A stretch of DNA of 64,000 nt from Planctomycetota bacterium (lineage in GTDB: Bacteria > Planctomycetota > J058 > JAJDCQ01), in assembly GCA_029260755.1 (NCBI GenBank), contig JAJDCQ010000173.1, positions 57,836-121,835 on the forward strand, in the 5' to 3' direction. Below are positions 8,358 to 16,191 of the stretch, piece after piece (position 1 is the stretch's first letter; each line of letters starts with the position of its first letter). The position numbers were made by a program, and so were the translations under genes. The notes below the pieces were generated by a model, which saw only the letters and a list, made by a program, of their open reading frames with translations, had not been told where the DNA came from and did not search any database.

Positions 8358-9377
8358 ATGCGCGCGGTCTGGATCACCCGGTGGGGCGGCCCCGAGGTGC
8401 TGGAGGTCCGGGAGGCTCCCGACCCAGAGCCCAAGGATGGTGAGGTCCGGATCCGCGTCGCGGCGACCGGCCTCAACTTCGCGGACATCATGGCCCGGAT
8501 GGGCCTCTATCCCGACGGGCCGAAGGCGCCCTGCGTCGTCGGCTACGAGGTCGCCGGCACCGTCGACGCGGTCGGCAAGGGCGTCACCGATCTCGCCGAG
8601 GGCGACGAGGTGAGCTCGCTGACCCGGTTCGGAGGGCACGCCGACGTCGTCTGCGCCCCGCAGGTGAACGTCCGGAAGCGGGCCGAGGGGATGACCGCCG
8701 AGCAGGGCGCGGCGATCCCCGTGAACTACCTGACCGCCTACTTCATGATCCACAGGATGGGCAGCCTCCATCCGGGCGACGCCGTCCTGATCCACATGGC
8801 GGCCGGCGGCGTCGGGCTGGCGGCCATCGAGCTCTGCAAGCTGGTCGACGGCGTGACCATCTTCGGGACGGCGAGCCCGGGGAAGCACGACTTCATCCGC
8901 GAGCGCGGCTGTCACCATCCGATCGACTATCGGAGCAAGGACTACGCCGAGGAGGTGCGCCGCATCACCGATGGCAAGGGCGTGCGCCTCGTCCTCGATC
9001 CGCTCGGCGGCAAGGACTGGAAGAAGGGCTACGACCTGCTCCGGGCCGGCGGGCGGCTGATGTCCTTCGGGTTCGCGAACATGGTCGGCGGCGAACGCCG
9101 GAGCATCATCCGGGCGCTCCGTCAGTTCCTGAGCGTGCCCAAGTTCAGCCCGATCGCCCTCATGAACGACAACCGCCAGGTCGGCGGCGTCAACCTCGGG
9201 CACCTCTGGGACGAGCCCGAGATGGTCGGCGAGATGCTCGAGGAGCTCGCGCGGCTCTTCTCCGCAGGCAAGATCGCGCCGCACGTCGACAAGACCTTCC
9301 CCCTGGAGCAGGCCGCCGAGGCGCACCGCTACATCCAGGAGCGGAAGAACATCGGCAAGGTGCTCCTGACGACGTGA
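8358..9377 (+). CDS. MDR-superfamily NADPH:quinone oxidoreductase-like enzyme (VAT-1-like)
   Basis: This 339-residue cytosolic enzyme starts at an ATG preceded by GGGAG. The N-terminal GroES-like domain shows WITRWGGPEVLEV, GLNFADIMARMGLYP and GYEVAGTVDAVG. The nucleotide-binding domain shows the coenzyme loop AAGGVGLAAIEL near residues 155-166. No structural or catalytic zinc cysteines are present, so it belongs to the zinc-free quinone oxidoreductase/enoyl reductase side of the MDR family; closest in pattern are VAT-1-like proteins. It would reduce a quinone or enone with NAD(P)H; the substrate is unknown. The stop overlaps the next start (GTGA), so it leads a coupled three-gene operon. Confidence 0.88.
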   Translation: MRAVWITRWGGPEVLEVREAPDPEPKDGEVRIRVAATGLNFADIMARMGLYPDGPKAPCVVGYEVAGTVDAVGKGVTDLAEGDEVSSLTRFGGHADVVCAPQVNVRKRAEGMTAEQGAAIPVNYLTAYFMIHRMGSLHPGDAVLIHMAAGGVGLAAIELCKLVDGVTIFGTASPGKHDFIRERGCHHPIDYRSKDYAEEVRRITDGKGVRLVLDPLGGKDWKKGYDLLRAGGRLMSFGFANMVGGERRSIIRALRQFLSVPKFSPIALMNDNRQVGGVNLGHLWDEPEMVGEMLEELARLFSAGKIAPHVDKTFPLEQAAEAHRYIQERKNIGKVLLTT

Positions 9378-10360
9378 CCGAGCCGGCGCCCGCGCCGGCG
9401 CGGGGATGGCGCGGCGCGCTGCTCGCGGCGTTCGAGCGCCTCGGCCTCGCCCTCGCGATGGCGTTCCTCGTCGTCTCGGTCAGCAAGGATCGGGCGCTCC
9501 CCCTCGCCGTCGTCTACTACGGCGCCTCCCCGCCGCTCGTCCTCCTCGTCGGGCTGGTGTGGATTCCCCTCGGCTTTGGACGGTGGCGGCGAGCGCGGTG
9601 GGCGGTGCTCGCGGCGGTCGTCGTGGCGTCGATCCGGATCGTCGCGGTCGACGTCGTCTGGCGCGGGCCGAGCCCGGACGACGACGCCGCGGGCGCACGG
9701 CTCCGGCTCGTTCACTGGAACGCCTACCGGGGGAAGCTCCAGCCCGAGCTGCTCGCCGAGACCCTCCTCGCCGACGAGCCCGACGTCGTGCTCCTCTCCG
9801 AGCCGCCGGACCCGGTCCCGCTCCTGTGGGGCGACGACATGCGCGCCGTCGGCAAGGGTGGAGCCCGGCGGATCCACGAGCAGGGCCAGATGGCGCTCCT
9901 CGGGGCGACGCGCGACTTCGTCTGGGTGCAGCCGCCCGAGCCCGCGCCCGGGCTCCGGGTCTTCGCCGTCCGGCTGCGCGAGCCGGGCGACGGGGTCTAC
10001 CTCGTCGCGGTGGACATCAAGTCGAACCCGCTCGTGCATCGCGGGCCGCCGTTGTCGTCCGTCGCGCGCTGGGTCGAGGAGCGCCGCGGCGACGGGCTGC
10101 CGATCATCGTCGTCGGCGACCTCAACACGCCGCGCGGCTCGGTCCACCTCCGGCCGCTCCGCCGGCACCTCGACCTCGCCTACGAGCGGGCGGGCGGCGG
10201 CGACTGGCCCTACACCTGGCCGTTGCCCGCGCCGCTGATCCAGGTCGACCACGTCCTCGTCTCCGCCGGGGTCCGGGTGGTCGGTCACGACCTCCGCAGC
10301 TCGCGCGCGAGCGACCATCGGCGACAGATCGTCGATCTGCTCATCGAGACCGAGCGATGA
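9374..10360 (+). CDS. Membrane-anchored endonuclease/exonuclease/phosphatase (EEP) family protein
   Basis: This 328-residue protein starts at GTG 9374 inside the stop of the previous gene. Three hydrophobic segments lie in the first ~95 residues (around 16-36, 43-65 and 73-92). An EEP catalytic domain follows, with RLVHWNAYRGK, EPDVVLLSEP, VVGDLNTPRGSVHLRPL, and the terminal VDHVL and RASDHRRQI motifs carrying the usual Asp/His/Asn residues. Proteins of this layout hydrolyse phosphodiester or phosphomonoester bonds on the outer face of the membrane; the substrate cannot be told. It is coupled on both sides by 4-base overlaps. Confidence in family is high, in role low. Confidence 0.88.
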   Translation: MTEPAPAPARGWRGALLAAFERLGLALAMAFLVVSVSKDRALPLAVVYYGASPPLVLLVGLVWIPLGFGRWRRARWAVLAAVVVASIRIVAVDVVWRGPSPDDDAAGARLRLVHWNAYRGKLQPELLAETLLADEPDVVLLSEPPDPVPLLWGDDMRAVGKGGARRIHEQGQMALLGATRDFVWVQPPEPAPGLRVFAVRLREPGDGVYLVAVDIKSNPLVHRGPPLSSVARWVEERRGDGLPIIVVGDLNTPRGSVHLRPLRRHLDLAYERAGGGDWPYTWPLPAPLIQVDHVLVSAGVRVVGHDLRSSRASDHRRQIVDLLIETER

Positions 10361-11160
10361 TCCTCGACGTCCGCCCCGAGGGTCGATTCCGCGATGGCCA
10401 CCATCCCGAGGCGGCGAGCGTGCCGCTCGAGGAGCTCGCCGCGCGGATGCACGAGCTGCCGCCGCGGGGCGAGCCGTTCGCGATCTTCGACGACGACCCG
10501 GCCCGCGCCGCCGAGGCGGTCGCGTTCCTCGCGGCGCGCGGACGCGAGGTGACCGCGATCGAGGGCGCCGAGGGCGCGAGCCACGTCGATGCCTCGGACG
10601 CGAAGGGGCCGGCGACGGCGCGCCTCTGGCGGTGTCACCCGGCGCTCGATGAGGCTCTCCCCCTCATCGAGAGCGCCTGGGGTGATCTCGCGGGGAGGCG
10701 CGCCGTCGACCTCGCCTGCGGCGCGGGCCGCGACGCCGTCGTCCTCGCCGAGGCCGGGCTCGACCTCGAGGCGGTCGATCTCCTGCCCGACGCGCTCGCG
10801 AAGGCCGACGACCTCGCGCGGCGAGCCGGCGTGACAATCCGGACGCGGGTCGCCGACCTCGCCGACGGAGCGGGCCTCGCCGAGGCGTCGGTCGACCTGG
10901 TCGTCGTGTTCCGCTTTCTCAGGCGGAGCCTCTTCGACGAGATCCGCCGCGCGGTCACGCCGGGAGGCTTCGTCCTCTGGGACACCTACACCGAGGAACA
11001 GCGTCGCCGCTTCGGTAAGCCGAGGAAGGCGCGAAGCCTGCTGGCCTCGGGCGAGCTCCGGGAGGCGTTCGCGGGGTGGGAGGCGGTGATCGATCGGGAG
11101 GGCGAGCGGGGACCGCGGATGGTGACGGCGACGTTGCTGGCCCGGAAGCCGGCGGGATGA
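10357..11160 (+). CDS. Rhodanese-like / class I SAM methyltransferase fusion
   Basis: The ATG at 10357 overlaps the previous stop by ATGA, giving 267 residues. Residues 1-75 look like a rhodanese domain (ILDVRPEGRFRDGHHPEAASVP), but the position of the persulfide cysteine reads IFDDDPARAAEA, so no catalytic Cys is present and the domain is probably structural. Residues ~85-265 form a class I methyltransferase with SAM motif VDLACGAGRDAVVLAEAG, acidic residue in LEAVDLLPDAL and a TehB-like FRFLRRSLF segment. Substrate is unknown; TehB-like enzymes modify small oxyanions or thiols. The TGA stop forms part of the first hairpin of the repeat element that follows. Confidence 0.85.
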   Translation: MILDVRPEGRFRDGHHPEAASVPLEELAARMHELPPRGEPFAIFDDDPARAAEAVAFLAARGREVTAIEGAEGASHVDASDAKGPATARLWRCHPALDEALPLIESAWGDLAGRRAVDLACGAGRDAVVLAEAGLDLEAVDLLPDALAKADDLARRAGVTIRTRVADLADGAGLAEASVDLVVVFRFLRRSLFDEIRRAVTPGGFVLWDTYTEEQRRRFGKPRKARSLLASGELREAFAGWEAVIDREGERGPRMVTATLLARKPAG

Positions 11161-11269
11161 TCGGCTTCGCCGATCGGTTCGTCAGACAGTCCGCGCAATC
11201 CGCGTCATCCGCGGTTCCGTCTCTCTCGGCGCTGAACGAGCGGGAACCGCGGATCACGCGGATTACGCG
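11159..11269. repeat. Intergenic inverted-repeat element, family B copy 1
   Basis: A 17-base hairpin (11159-11175, 7-bp stem, TTC loop) begins inside the stop codon of the methyltransferase gene. Two 29-base arms follow: 11190-11218 (units of TCCGCGnnn) and 11241-11269 (units of GCGGATTAC), inverted copies matching at 27 of 29 positions. The 22-base loop (11219-11240) resembles that of copy 2 at 16002-16083. Repeat unit is 9 bases. No coding potential is seen. Confidence 0.75.
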
Positions 11270-11346
11270 GATCGCGGGCTCCAGGCTTCCAAGTCCACTG
11301 CTGGCGCTCCTGCTCCAGAACCACTCTCCCGGGCGAGGCGGGCCAG

Positions 11347-11375
11347 GGACGCCGGGAGGGAGGTGCCCGGCGTCC
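11347..11375. repeat. Perfect 10-bp stem-loop in intergenic region
   Basis: GGACGCCGGG at 11347-11356 and CCCGGCGTCC at 11366-11375 are exact inverted copies with a 9-base loop. The stem lies between two converging genes (methyltransferase stop 11160, cupin stop 11581). There is no T-run, so a classical intrinsic terminator is not supported. The remainder of 11270-11580 holds GC-rich sequence with irregular GGATCGGAGC/GGACCGGTGC/GACCGATGCG repeats near 11534-11570 and no gene that I can support. Confidence 0.5.
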
Positions 11376-11580
11376 CCGACCGCGCCTCTTTCGGGAAAGT
11401 GAGGGAAGACGACGATCGCCTTCCCGCCCCTCCCGTGAGCACGCGTCGTGCCGGGTTCGTCGGACGGCGTAACTCGTTCCCGTTGTGGCGACCCTCGGGG
11501 GGCGGGTCGGGGCGACGCCGCCTCTGCCCCGCTGCGGATCGGAGCGGACCGGTGCGACCGATGCGACGGGGGGAGACGGA

Positions 11581-12123
11581 TCAGGCGAACGGGAAGTCGG
11601 GGCCCGTCCGGGGGCGCGGGCGGTCGACGTCGGCGTAGGCCTCCTTCGGCTCGTCGGTCTCCACCTTCACGCTCGCCCCGTTCTTCGCCGCCTCCGCGCT
11701 CACGGGGTAGGTGATCTTCGCGTCGCCCCGGGCGCCGAGCATGAGCAGCGCGCAGGGGCCGTCGCCGGCGCCGACGAGGACGTGGTCGACGCCCGGCGGG
11801 CAGTGGAAGTAGTCCCACTGCTTCAGGGGCCGGCGCTCCTCGCAGACGATCACCTCGCACGCGCCCGCGAGGACGAGGAACCCCTCCTGCTTGTCCTCGC
11901 GGTGGTAGCGGCAGCCCGGCTCGCCGGGGCGGAGGACGTGGACGTTCACGCCGACGTGCGGAAAGCGATCCTCGCCCTCGATCCGGGCGAAGGTGCCGAA
12001 CTGGTCGTGCTCGAACCAGGTCGCCTCGGCGACGTTCAGGATGAACCAGCCGTCGCCCTCGGCCTGCTTGCCGTGCTCGGTCTCGACGATCTTCGCCTCG
12101 GTGGGCTTGCGCTCGACGGTCAT
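11581..12123 (-). CDS. Cupin-domain protein
   Basis: This 180-residue soluble protein starts at an ATG with AGGAGAGG upstream. A single cupin barrel spans ~55-145: HVGVNVHVLRPGEPGCRYHRED gives the first metal motif (His and Glu/Asp pattern HRED), and WDYFHCPPGVDHVLVGAG the second motif, with the closing His. A preceding segment (GDGWFILNVAEATWFEHDQFG) is typical of a family of uncharacterised cupins. It probably binds one divalent metal; enzymatic activity (isomerase or dioxygenase) or simple ligand binding cannot be decided. It lies 61 bases downstream of the H-X9-DG gene on the same strand and may be co-transcribed. Confidence 0.82.
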   Translation of the reverse strand: MTVERKPTEAKIVETEHGKQAEGDGWFILNVAEATWFEHDQFGTFARIEGEDRFPHVGVNVHVLRPGEPGCRYHREDKQEGFLVLAGACEVIVCEERRPLKQWDYFHCPPGVDHVLVGAGDGPCALLMLGARGDAKITYPVSAEAAKNGASVKVETDEPKEAYADVDRPRPRTGPDFPFA

Positions 12124-12184
12124 GGGGAGGCCTCTCCTGATGCTCGGGGGGTGGTGGGTCGGTCGAATCTGCGGGCGAGATGGA

Positions 12185-12910
12185 TCAGGGTCGGTCGGCC
12201 AGGTGAAGACCGGCGAGGGCCGCGCTCGCCTCGGCGCGGTCGCGCTCGTCGGCGGCGGAGACGAACTCGACCGTGCCGTCGAAGCGGAGCACGTTCCGGC
12301 CGCCGCGATGGTTCCGGATGAGGTGCGCCCCGTCGGCCGGTGGGCGCGGGTCTCCGACGCTCCGGTCGGCGCTCACGATCGTCCGCGCGTCGGCGCTCCG
12401 CGCGTCGAGGGCGGCGGCGATCCATCCGAAGGAGAACTCGGCGCTCGTGCGGACGTCGTCGTCGGCGAACCCGAACGCGGCGCGGTCGCCGAGCGGAGCG
12501 GGCAGGTCGAAGCTCGCCGGACAGATCAGCGCCTCGGGGTCGTCGATGCACGCGGTCCGGATCAGGAGCGCGAACGCCTCACCGACCTCTCCCGGTGCGG
12601 TGGCTCCGGCGCCGGTGCCCGCGTGGGCGCAGTGACCGGTCGCGCCGCCCGGCCCGACCGGGTCGTTCACGTAGAGCCCCGAGCCGAGGGCGACCAGGCG
12701 GAGCCGCTCGACGCACCTCGCCCGGAGCGCGTCGTCCTCGGCGCGCCGGCGCTCGCTCGCCTCGAGGCCGAGCGCGACGAAGACGCCGCCGACGAGGCAG
12801 GCGGCGACGAGCGCCGCGGCGACGGCGAAGCCGGCGCCGAGGAGGCAGCCTCGGTTCAACGTCGCGCTGCGCGACTCGTCGGTCACGGGATGGGGCGGGT
12901 CGGACGTCAC
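12185..12910 (-). CDS. Membrane-anchored protein with H-X9-DG motif
   Basis: This is 241 residues from GTG 12910 (GAGGA about 11 bases upstream). One transmembrane helix spans ~24-48 (GAGFAVAAALVAACLVGGVFVALGL, described here by position), followed by an extracytoplasmic domain with several Cys residues. Near the C-terminus, HRGGRNVLRFDG is an exact H-X9-DG motif, as in the prepilin-processing-associated DUF1559-type proteins abundant in planctomycetes and verrucomicrobia. It lacks the usual N-terminal prepilin cleavage motif (GFTLVE), so it is a divergent or shortened relative. Function is unknown; surface or pseudopilus association is inferred. Confidence 0.72.
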   Translation of the reverse strand: MTSDPPHPVTDESRSATLNRGCLLGAGFAVAAALVAACLVGGVFVALGLEASERRRAEDDALRARCVERLRLVALGSGLYVNDPVGPGGATGHCAHAGTGAGATAPGEVGEAFALLIRTACIDDPEALICPASFDLPAPLGDRAAFGFADDDVRTSAEFSFGWIAAALDARSADARTIVSADRSVGDPRPPADGAHLIRNHRGGRNVLRFDGTVEFVSAADERDRAEASAALAGLHLADRP

Positions 12911-13070
12911 GCCGCGGGTCCTCGGCGGGCTCGGCGGGCGATGATGTCAACTCACGGCGGAGGGAGCCAGCCCGACGACGGCCCGTACACGCGCTCGCCC
13001 GGCCGACGGCAGGCGTCGGCGCGGACGAGAGAGCACGACTCGCGCGGTTCCCGGATGGGGAAGGAGGCGC

Positions 13071-13292
13071 TTAGTGCCGCTCGCGGTAGGTGATGCGACC
13101 GCGCGTCAGGTCGTAGGGGCTGATCTGGAGCTTCACCTTGTCGCCCGGGAGGATCTTGATGTAGTACTTCCGCATCTTTCCGGAGACGTGCGCCAGCACC
13201 TTGTGCCCGTTCTCGAGCTGCACTGTGAACATCGCGTTCGGGAGCGACTCGACGATCGTCCCCTCGGCATCAATCAGATCGGTTCTAGCCAT
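13071..13292 (-). CDS. infA: Translation initiation factor IF-1
   Basis: This 73-residue protein reads MARTDLIDAEGTIVES, then VQLENGHKVLAHVSGKMRKY, and ends DLTRGRITYRERH: a complete single OB-fold IF-1 of standard length. It binds the ribosomal A site with IF-2 and IF-3 during initiation. I chose the ATG at 13292; an upstream in-frame extension exists but has no family support. AGGAGA lies somewhat far upstream (about 15 bases). It appears monocistronic with its own promoter (13419-13448) and a leader of ~120 bases. The arginine deiminase gene is divergent. Confidence 0.97.
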   Translation of the reverse strand: MARTDLIDAEGTIVESLPNAMFTVQLENGHKVLAHVSGKMRKYYIKILPGDKVKLQISPYDLTRGRITYRERH

Positions 13293-13418
13293 ACTGTTTC
13301 GAGGTTCTCCTGCGATCGGCCGGCGGGCCGAAAATTCTGGATCGAGAACGCCCTCCCGCTCGCCTCCCTCGAGGCGCGCGGCTCTTTCAGGCGTTCTGAC
13401 CTGAGCCACTTCCAGGGC

Positions 13419-13448
13419 ATTTTCGTCCGGGTCGCGGCCGCGTGTCAA
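13419..13448 (-). promoter_or_regulatory. Candidate sigma70-type promoter of infA
   Basis: On the minus strand TTGACA (13448-13443, perfect -35) is followed after 18 bases by GAAAAT (13424-13419, four of six). Transcription would begin near 13412, leaving about 120 bases of leader before the infA ATG at 13292. The surrounding 13440-13485 is the only AT-rich stretch nearby. The 314-base gap between infA and arcA otherwise shows no gene. Confidence 0.55.
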
Positions 13449-13606
13449 CCCCATTGTCGTAACCCTCAGTCAAAACTGAAACAATGAAGGCCGGGCGTCG
13501 TGCCGTTGATCGGTCCGGGCGCGCCCCCTATCATCGCGACGCGTCGGGCCGATCATCGCGCCGGTCGTTCCCCGAGCGCGCGCCGTCGGACCTCGAGGAG
13601 ATCAGG

Positions 13607-14884
13607 GTGAGCCTCGCCATCGCGTCGGAGATCGGTCGCCTCCGGTCGGTCATGATCCACCGACCCGGGCTGGAGATCGACCGGATGGTGCCCTCCATGA
13701 TGGAGGAGCTGCTGTTCGACGACATCCTCTACGGCGATCGAGCACGCGAGGAGCACCTTCGGCTGCAGCGGCTGATCGAGTTCGTGGCCGACGAGGTCGT
13801 CCTCGTCCGCGACCTCCTCGTCGAGGTGCTCGGCGACGCCGACGCGCGCCGGGCGATCCTCGACGAGCTCCGGGCGGCGACGAGCCTCCCCGACGAGGTG
13901 CTCCGCGAGCTCGACGCGGCCGAGCCGGCCGAGCTGGCCGGGCACCTCATCGAGGGCATAGTGCGCCCCAACGTCTCGGCGCTGCCGGCCGACAGCGCCC
14001 GGCTCTACCTCCTCACGCCGGTGCCGAACCTCTTCTTCCAGCGCGATCCGGCCGTCGTGATCGGCGACCGCGTCGCGATCTCGACGATGGCCACCGAGGC
14101 GCGGGCGCGGGAGCCGCTGATCGCGTCGTGGGTGTTCCGTCACCACCCGCGCTTCCGGGATGCGGACGGCCAGCCGCCGCTCCTCGACGGGTCGGACGAG
14201 GCGACCGACCACCGGGCGAGGCCTCCGTCGATCGAGGGCGGCGACGTCCTCGTCGCCCGCGAGGACATCCTCCTCGTCGGCGTCTCGGCGCGGACCGAGC
14301 GCGGCGCGATCCGCCGGCTCGCCACTCAGCTCAAGCAGCGCCAGAGCCCGATCCGCAAGATCCTCCTCGTCGACATCCCCAAGGCCCGGAGCTTCATGCA
14401 CCTCGACACCGTCTTCACCCTCGTCGACCGGGACGCGTGCCTCGTCTACGAGCCGGCCGTCGCGCCCGGCGGGGTGGAGGAGGTCGACGTCTATCAGGTC
14501 GACCTCGAGAAGCGCGAGGTGAGCTACACGGCGAAGGACAGCCTCCTCGACGCCCTCGCCGGCGCCGGGATGGAGCTGACGCCGATCCGCTGCGGGGGCG
14601 AGGATCCGATCGCGCAGCAGCGCGAGCAGTGGACCGACGGGGCGAACGCCTTCGCCCTCGCGCCGGGCGTGATCCTCTGCTACGAGCGCAACGTCCGCAC
14701 GGCCGAGGAGCTCGCCCGGATCGGGTGGGAGGTCGTCTACGAGGACGATCTCCTCCTCGGCAAGCGCGAGGTGAAGCTCACCGACGGCAAGCGCTACGCG
14801 ATCATGTGCGAGGGGCACGAGCTGAGCCGGGCCCGCGGCGGCCCGCGGTGCATGACGATGCCGCTGCAACGAGACCCCCTCTGA
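13607..14884 (+). CDS. arcA: Arginine deiminase
   Basis: This 425-residue enzyme hydrolyses L-arginine to citrulline and ammonia. I start it at GTG 13607 because GAGGAG lies six bases upstream and the family homology begins at IASEIGRLRSVMIHRPG; the open frame extends 41 codons further but with no similarity. Catalytic residues are in place: Asp148 in NLFFQRDP, Glu210 and Asp213 in EGGD, His265 and Asp267 in SFMHLDTVF, and nucleophile Cys415 in RCMTMPL near the C-terminus. Length is normal for the family (~405-420). Carbamate kinase follows after 49 bases, but no ornithine carbamoyltransferase or arginine/ornithine antiporter gene lies between or next to them. Confidence 0.95.
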   Translation: MSLAIASEIGRLRSVMIHRPGLEIDRMVPSMMEELLFDDILYGDRAREEHLRLQRLIEFVADEVVLVRDLLVEVLGDADARRAILDELRAATSLPDEVLRELDAAEPAELAGHLIEGIVRPNVSALPADSARLYLLTPVPNLFFQRDPAVVIGDRVAISTMATEARAREPLIASWVFRHHPRFRDADGQPPLLDGSDEATDHRARPPSIEGGDVLVAREDILLVGVSARTERGAIRRLATQLKQRQSPIRKILLVDIPKARSFMHLDTVFTLVDRDACLVYEPAVAPGGVEEVDVYQVDLEKREVSYTAKDSLLDALAGAGMELTPIRCGGEDPIAQQREQWTDGANAFALAPGVILCYERNVRTAEELARIGWEVVYEDDLLLGKREVKLTDGKRYAIMCEGHELSRARGGPRCMTMPLQRDPL

Positions 14885-14933
14885 CCCGACGTGAGCGGCG
14901 CGCCTCGCGCGCGCCTCGAGAGGAAGCCGACCG

Positions 14934-15959
14934 ATGTCGATGGACTCGACCCGGATGCCGACCCAGAGCAACCGAGTGAACCCCCAGGTGAAGCCGTCCG
15001 GCGGCGGGCCGGGCGCGCCGACCGTCGTCGTCGCGATGGGGGGACACGCCTTCATCCAGCCCGGCGAGATCGGGACGCACGAGGAGCACACCAAGAACGC
15101 CCGGACGATCTGCGAGCACCTGATGGTCCTCGTCGATCGCGGCTACAACATCGTCATCACCCACGGGAACGGCCCGCAGGTCGGCGTCCTGATGGGGCGC
15201 TGCGAGCGGACGCGCGACTACCAGCCGGCGCCGCCCCTCGATGCCCTCGTCGCGGCGACCGAGGGGAGCCTCGGCTACATCCTCCAGCGGGCGCTCCTGA
15301 ACGAGCTCCGTATTCGCAACATCCGCCGCTACGTCGTGACGATGGTCACCCAGGTGCTCGTCGACATCGACGACCCGGCGATGCGCCGGCCGACGAAGCC
15401 CGTCGGCCCGTTCCTCGAGAAGGAGGAGGCGGAGGCGCGCCAGGCCGACTCCGGCTGGCAGATCAAGGAGGACGCGGGCCGCGGCTGGCGCCGCCTCGTT
15501 CCCTCGCCCCGGCCGATCAAGGTGATCCAGCGCCACATGATCCGCGAGGCGGCCCTCGGCGGGCACATCGTCGTGGCCGGCGGCGGCGGCGGGATCCCGA
15601 TGACCAAGGCGAGCAGCGGCGACTACGTCGGCATCGAGGCGGTGATCGACAAGGATCTGACCTCGAGCATCCTCGCCACCGACGTCGGCGCCGAGCTGCT
15701 GATCATCCTCACGGCCGTCGACGGGGTCTACCTCCACTTCAACGAGCCGAACCAGATGCGCCTCGGCGCCGTCACGATGGCCGAGTGCGACCAGTACATC
15801 GTCGGAGGTCACTTCCCCGAGGGCTCGATGGGCCCCAAGGTCGAGGCGATCTACGGGTTCCTCCAGCGCGGCGGCCGGCGTGGGCTGATCACGTCCGCCG
15901 AGAAGATGCGCGACGCCCTCGACGGCAAGGCCGGCACGCACTTCGTCGGCCGGATCTAG
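14934..15959 (+). CDS. arcC: Carbamate kinase
   Basis: This 341-residue enzyme converts carbamoyl phosphate plus ADP to ATP, CO2 and ammonia. Family blocks are VVVAMGGHAFIQPGE, ITHGNGPQVGVLMGRCE, VDIDDPAMRRPTKPVGPF, IVVAGGGGGIPM, VIDKDLTSSILA, and GSMGPKVEA near the C-terminus. It is about 30 residues longer than typical carbamate kinases because of a polar N-terminal extension (residues 1-28) rich in Ser/Pro; the ATG at 14934 has GAGAGGAAG upstream, and a later start is possible. It lies 49 bases after arginine deiminase and is presumably in the same operon, although the enzyme linking the two reactions is not encoded here. Confidence 0.95.
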   Translation: MSMDSTRMPTQSNRVNPQVKPSGGGPGAPTVVVAMGGHAFIQPGEIGTHEEHTKNARTICEHLMVLVDRGYNIVITHGNGPQVGVLMGRCERTRDYQPAPPLDALVAATEGSLGYILQRALLNELRIRNIRRYVVTMVTQVLVDIDDPAMRRPTKPVGPFLEKEEAEARQADSGWQIKEDAGRGWRRLVPSPRPIKVIQRHMIREAALGGHIVVAGGGGGIPMTKASSGDYVGIEAVIDKDLTSSILATDVGAELLIILTAVDGVYLHFNEPNQMRLGAVTMAECDQYIVGGHFPEGSMGPKVEAIYGFLQRGGRRGLITSAEKMRDALDGKAGTHFVGRI

Positions 15960-16001
15960 GGGCGGGCGAGCAGCCATTGACTCGGCGCTGACCGGAGGCA
16001 A

Positions 16002-16083
16002 TCCGCGTAGTCCGCGTTATCCGCGGTTAGGTCTCTTTCGGCGTCGAACGAGTGGGAACCGCGGATTACGCGGATTACGCGGA
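16002..16083. repeat. Intergenic inverted-repeat element, family B copy 2
   Basis: Arms at 16002-16028 (TCCGCGTAG, TCCGCGTTA, TCCGCGGTT) and 16057-16083 (AACCGCGGATTACGCGGATT onward) are inverted copies matching at 25 of 27 positions, built from 9-base units. The 28-base loop (16029-16056) shares GTCTCT.TCGGCG..GAACGAG with copy 1 at 11190-11269. It lies between the convergent carbamate kinase and foldase genes. Confidence 0.75.
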
Positions 16084-16146
16084 ATGCGAATTGCCAGGGT
16101 CCGGGTTCATTGCCTTTACGCGGGCCGTTCCAGGAACACGACTGAT

Positions 16147-16189
16147 GATCGGCTTCGCCGATCGATGCCTCACGCAGAGGCCGCAGAGG
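16147..16189. repeat. Hairpin module followed by CGCAGAGGC direct repeats
   Basis: The 17-base hairpin at 16147-16163 is identical to that at 11159-11175. It is followed by a TCA-containing spacer and two copies of a 9-base unit (CGCAGAGGC) at 16172-16189. No inverted partner arm was found nearby, so this looks like a half element. The same order (hairpin, TCA, iterated unit) occurs in family A at 8101-8149 with a different hairpin and unit. Confidence 0.5.
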
Positions 16190-16191
16190 CT

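Noticed and set aside
13484..13606. Longer N-terminus of arginine deiminase (41 extra codons)
   Set aside because: The extension is basic and low-complexity, matches no family sequence, and a well-placed GAGGAG precedes GTG 13607, where homology begins.
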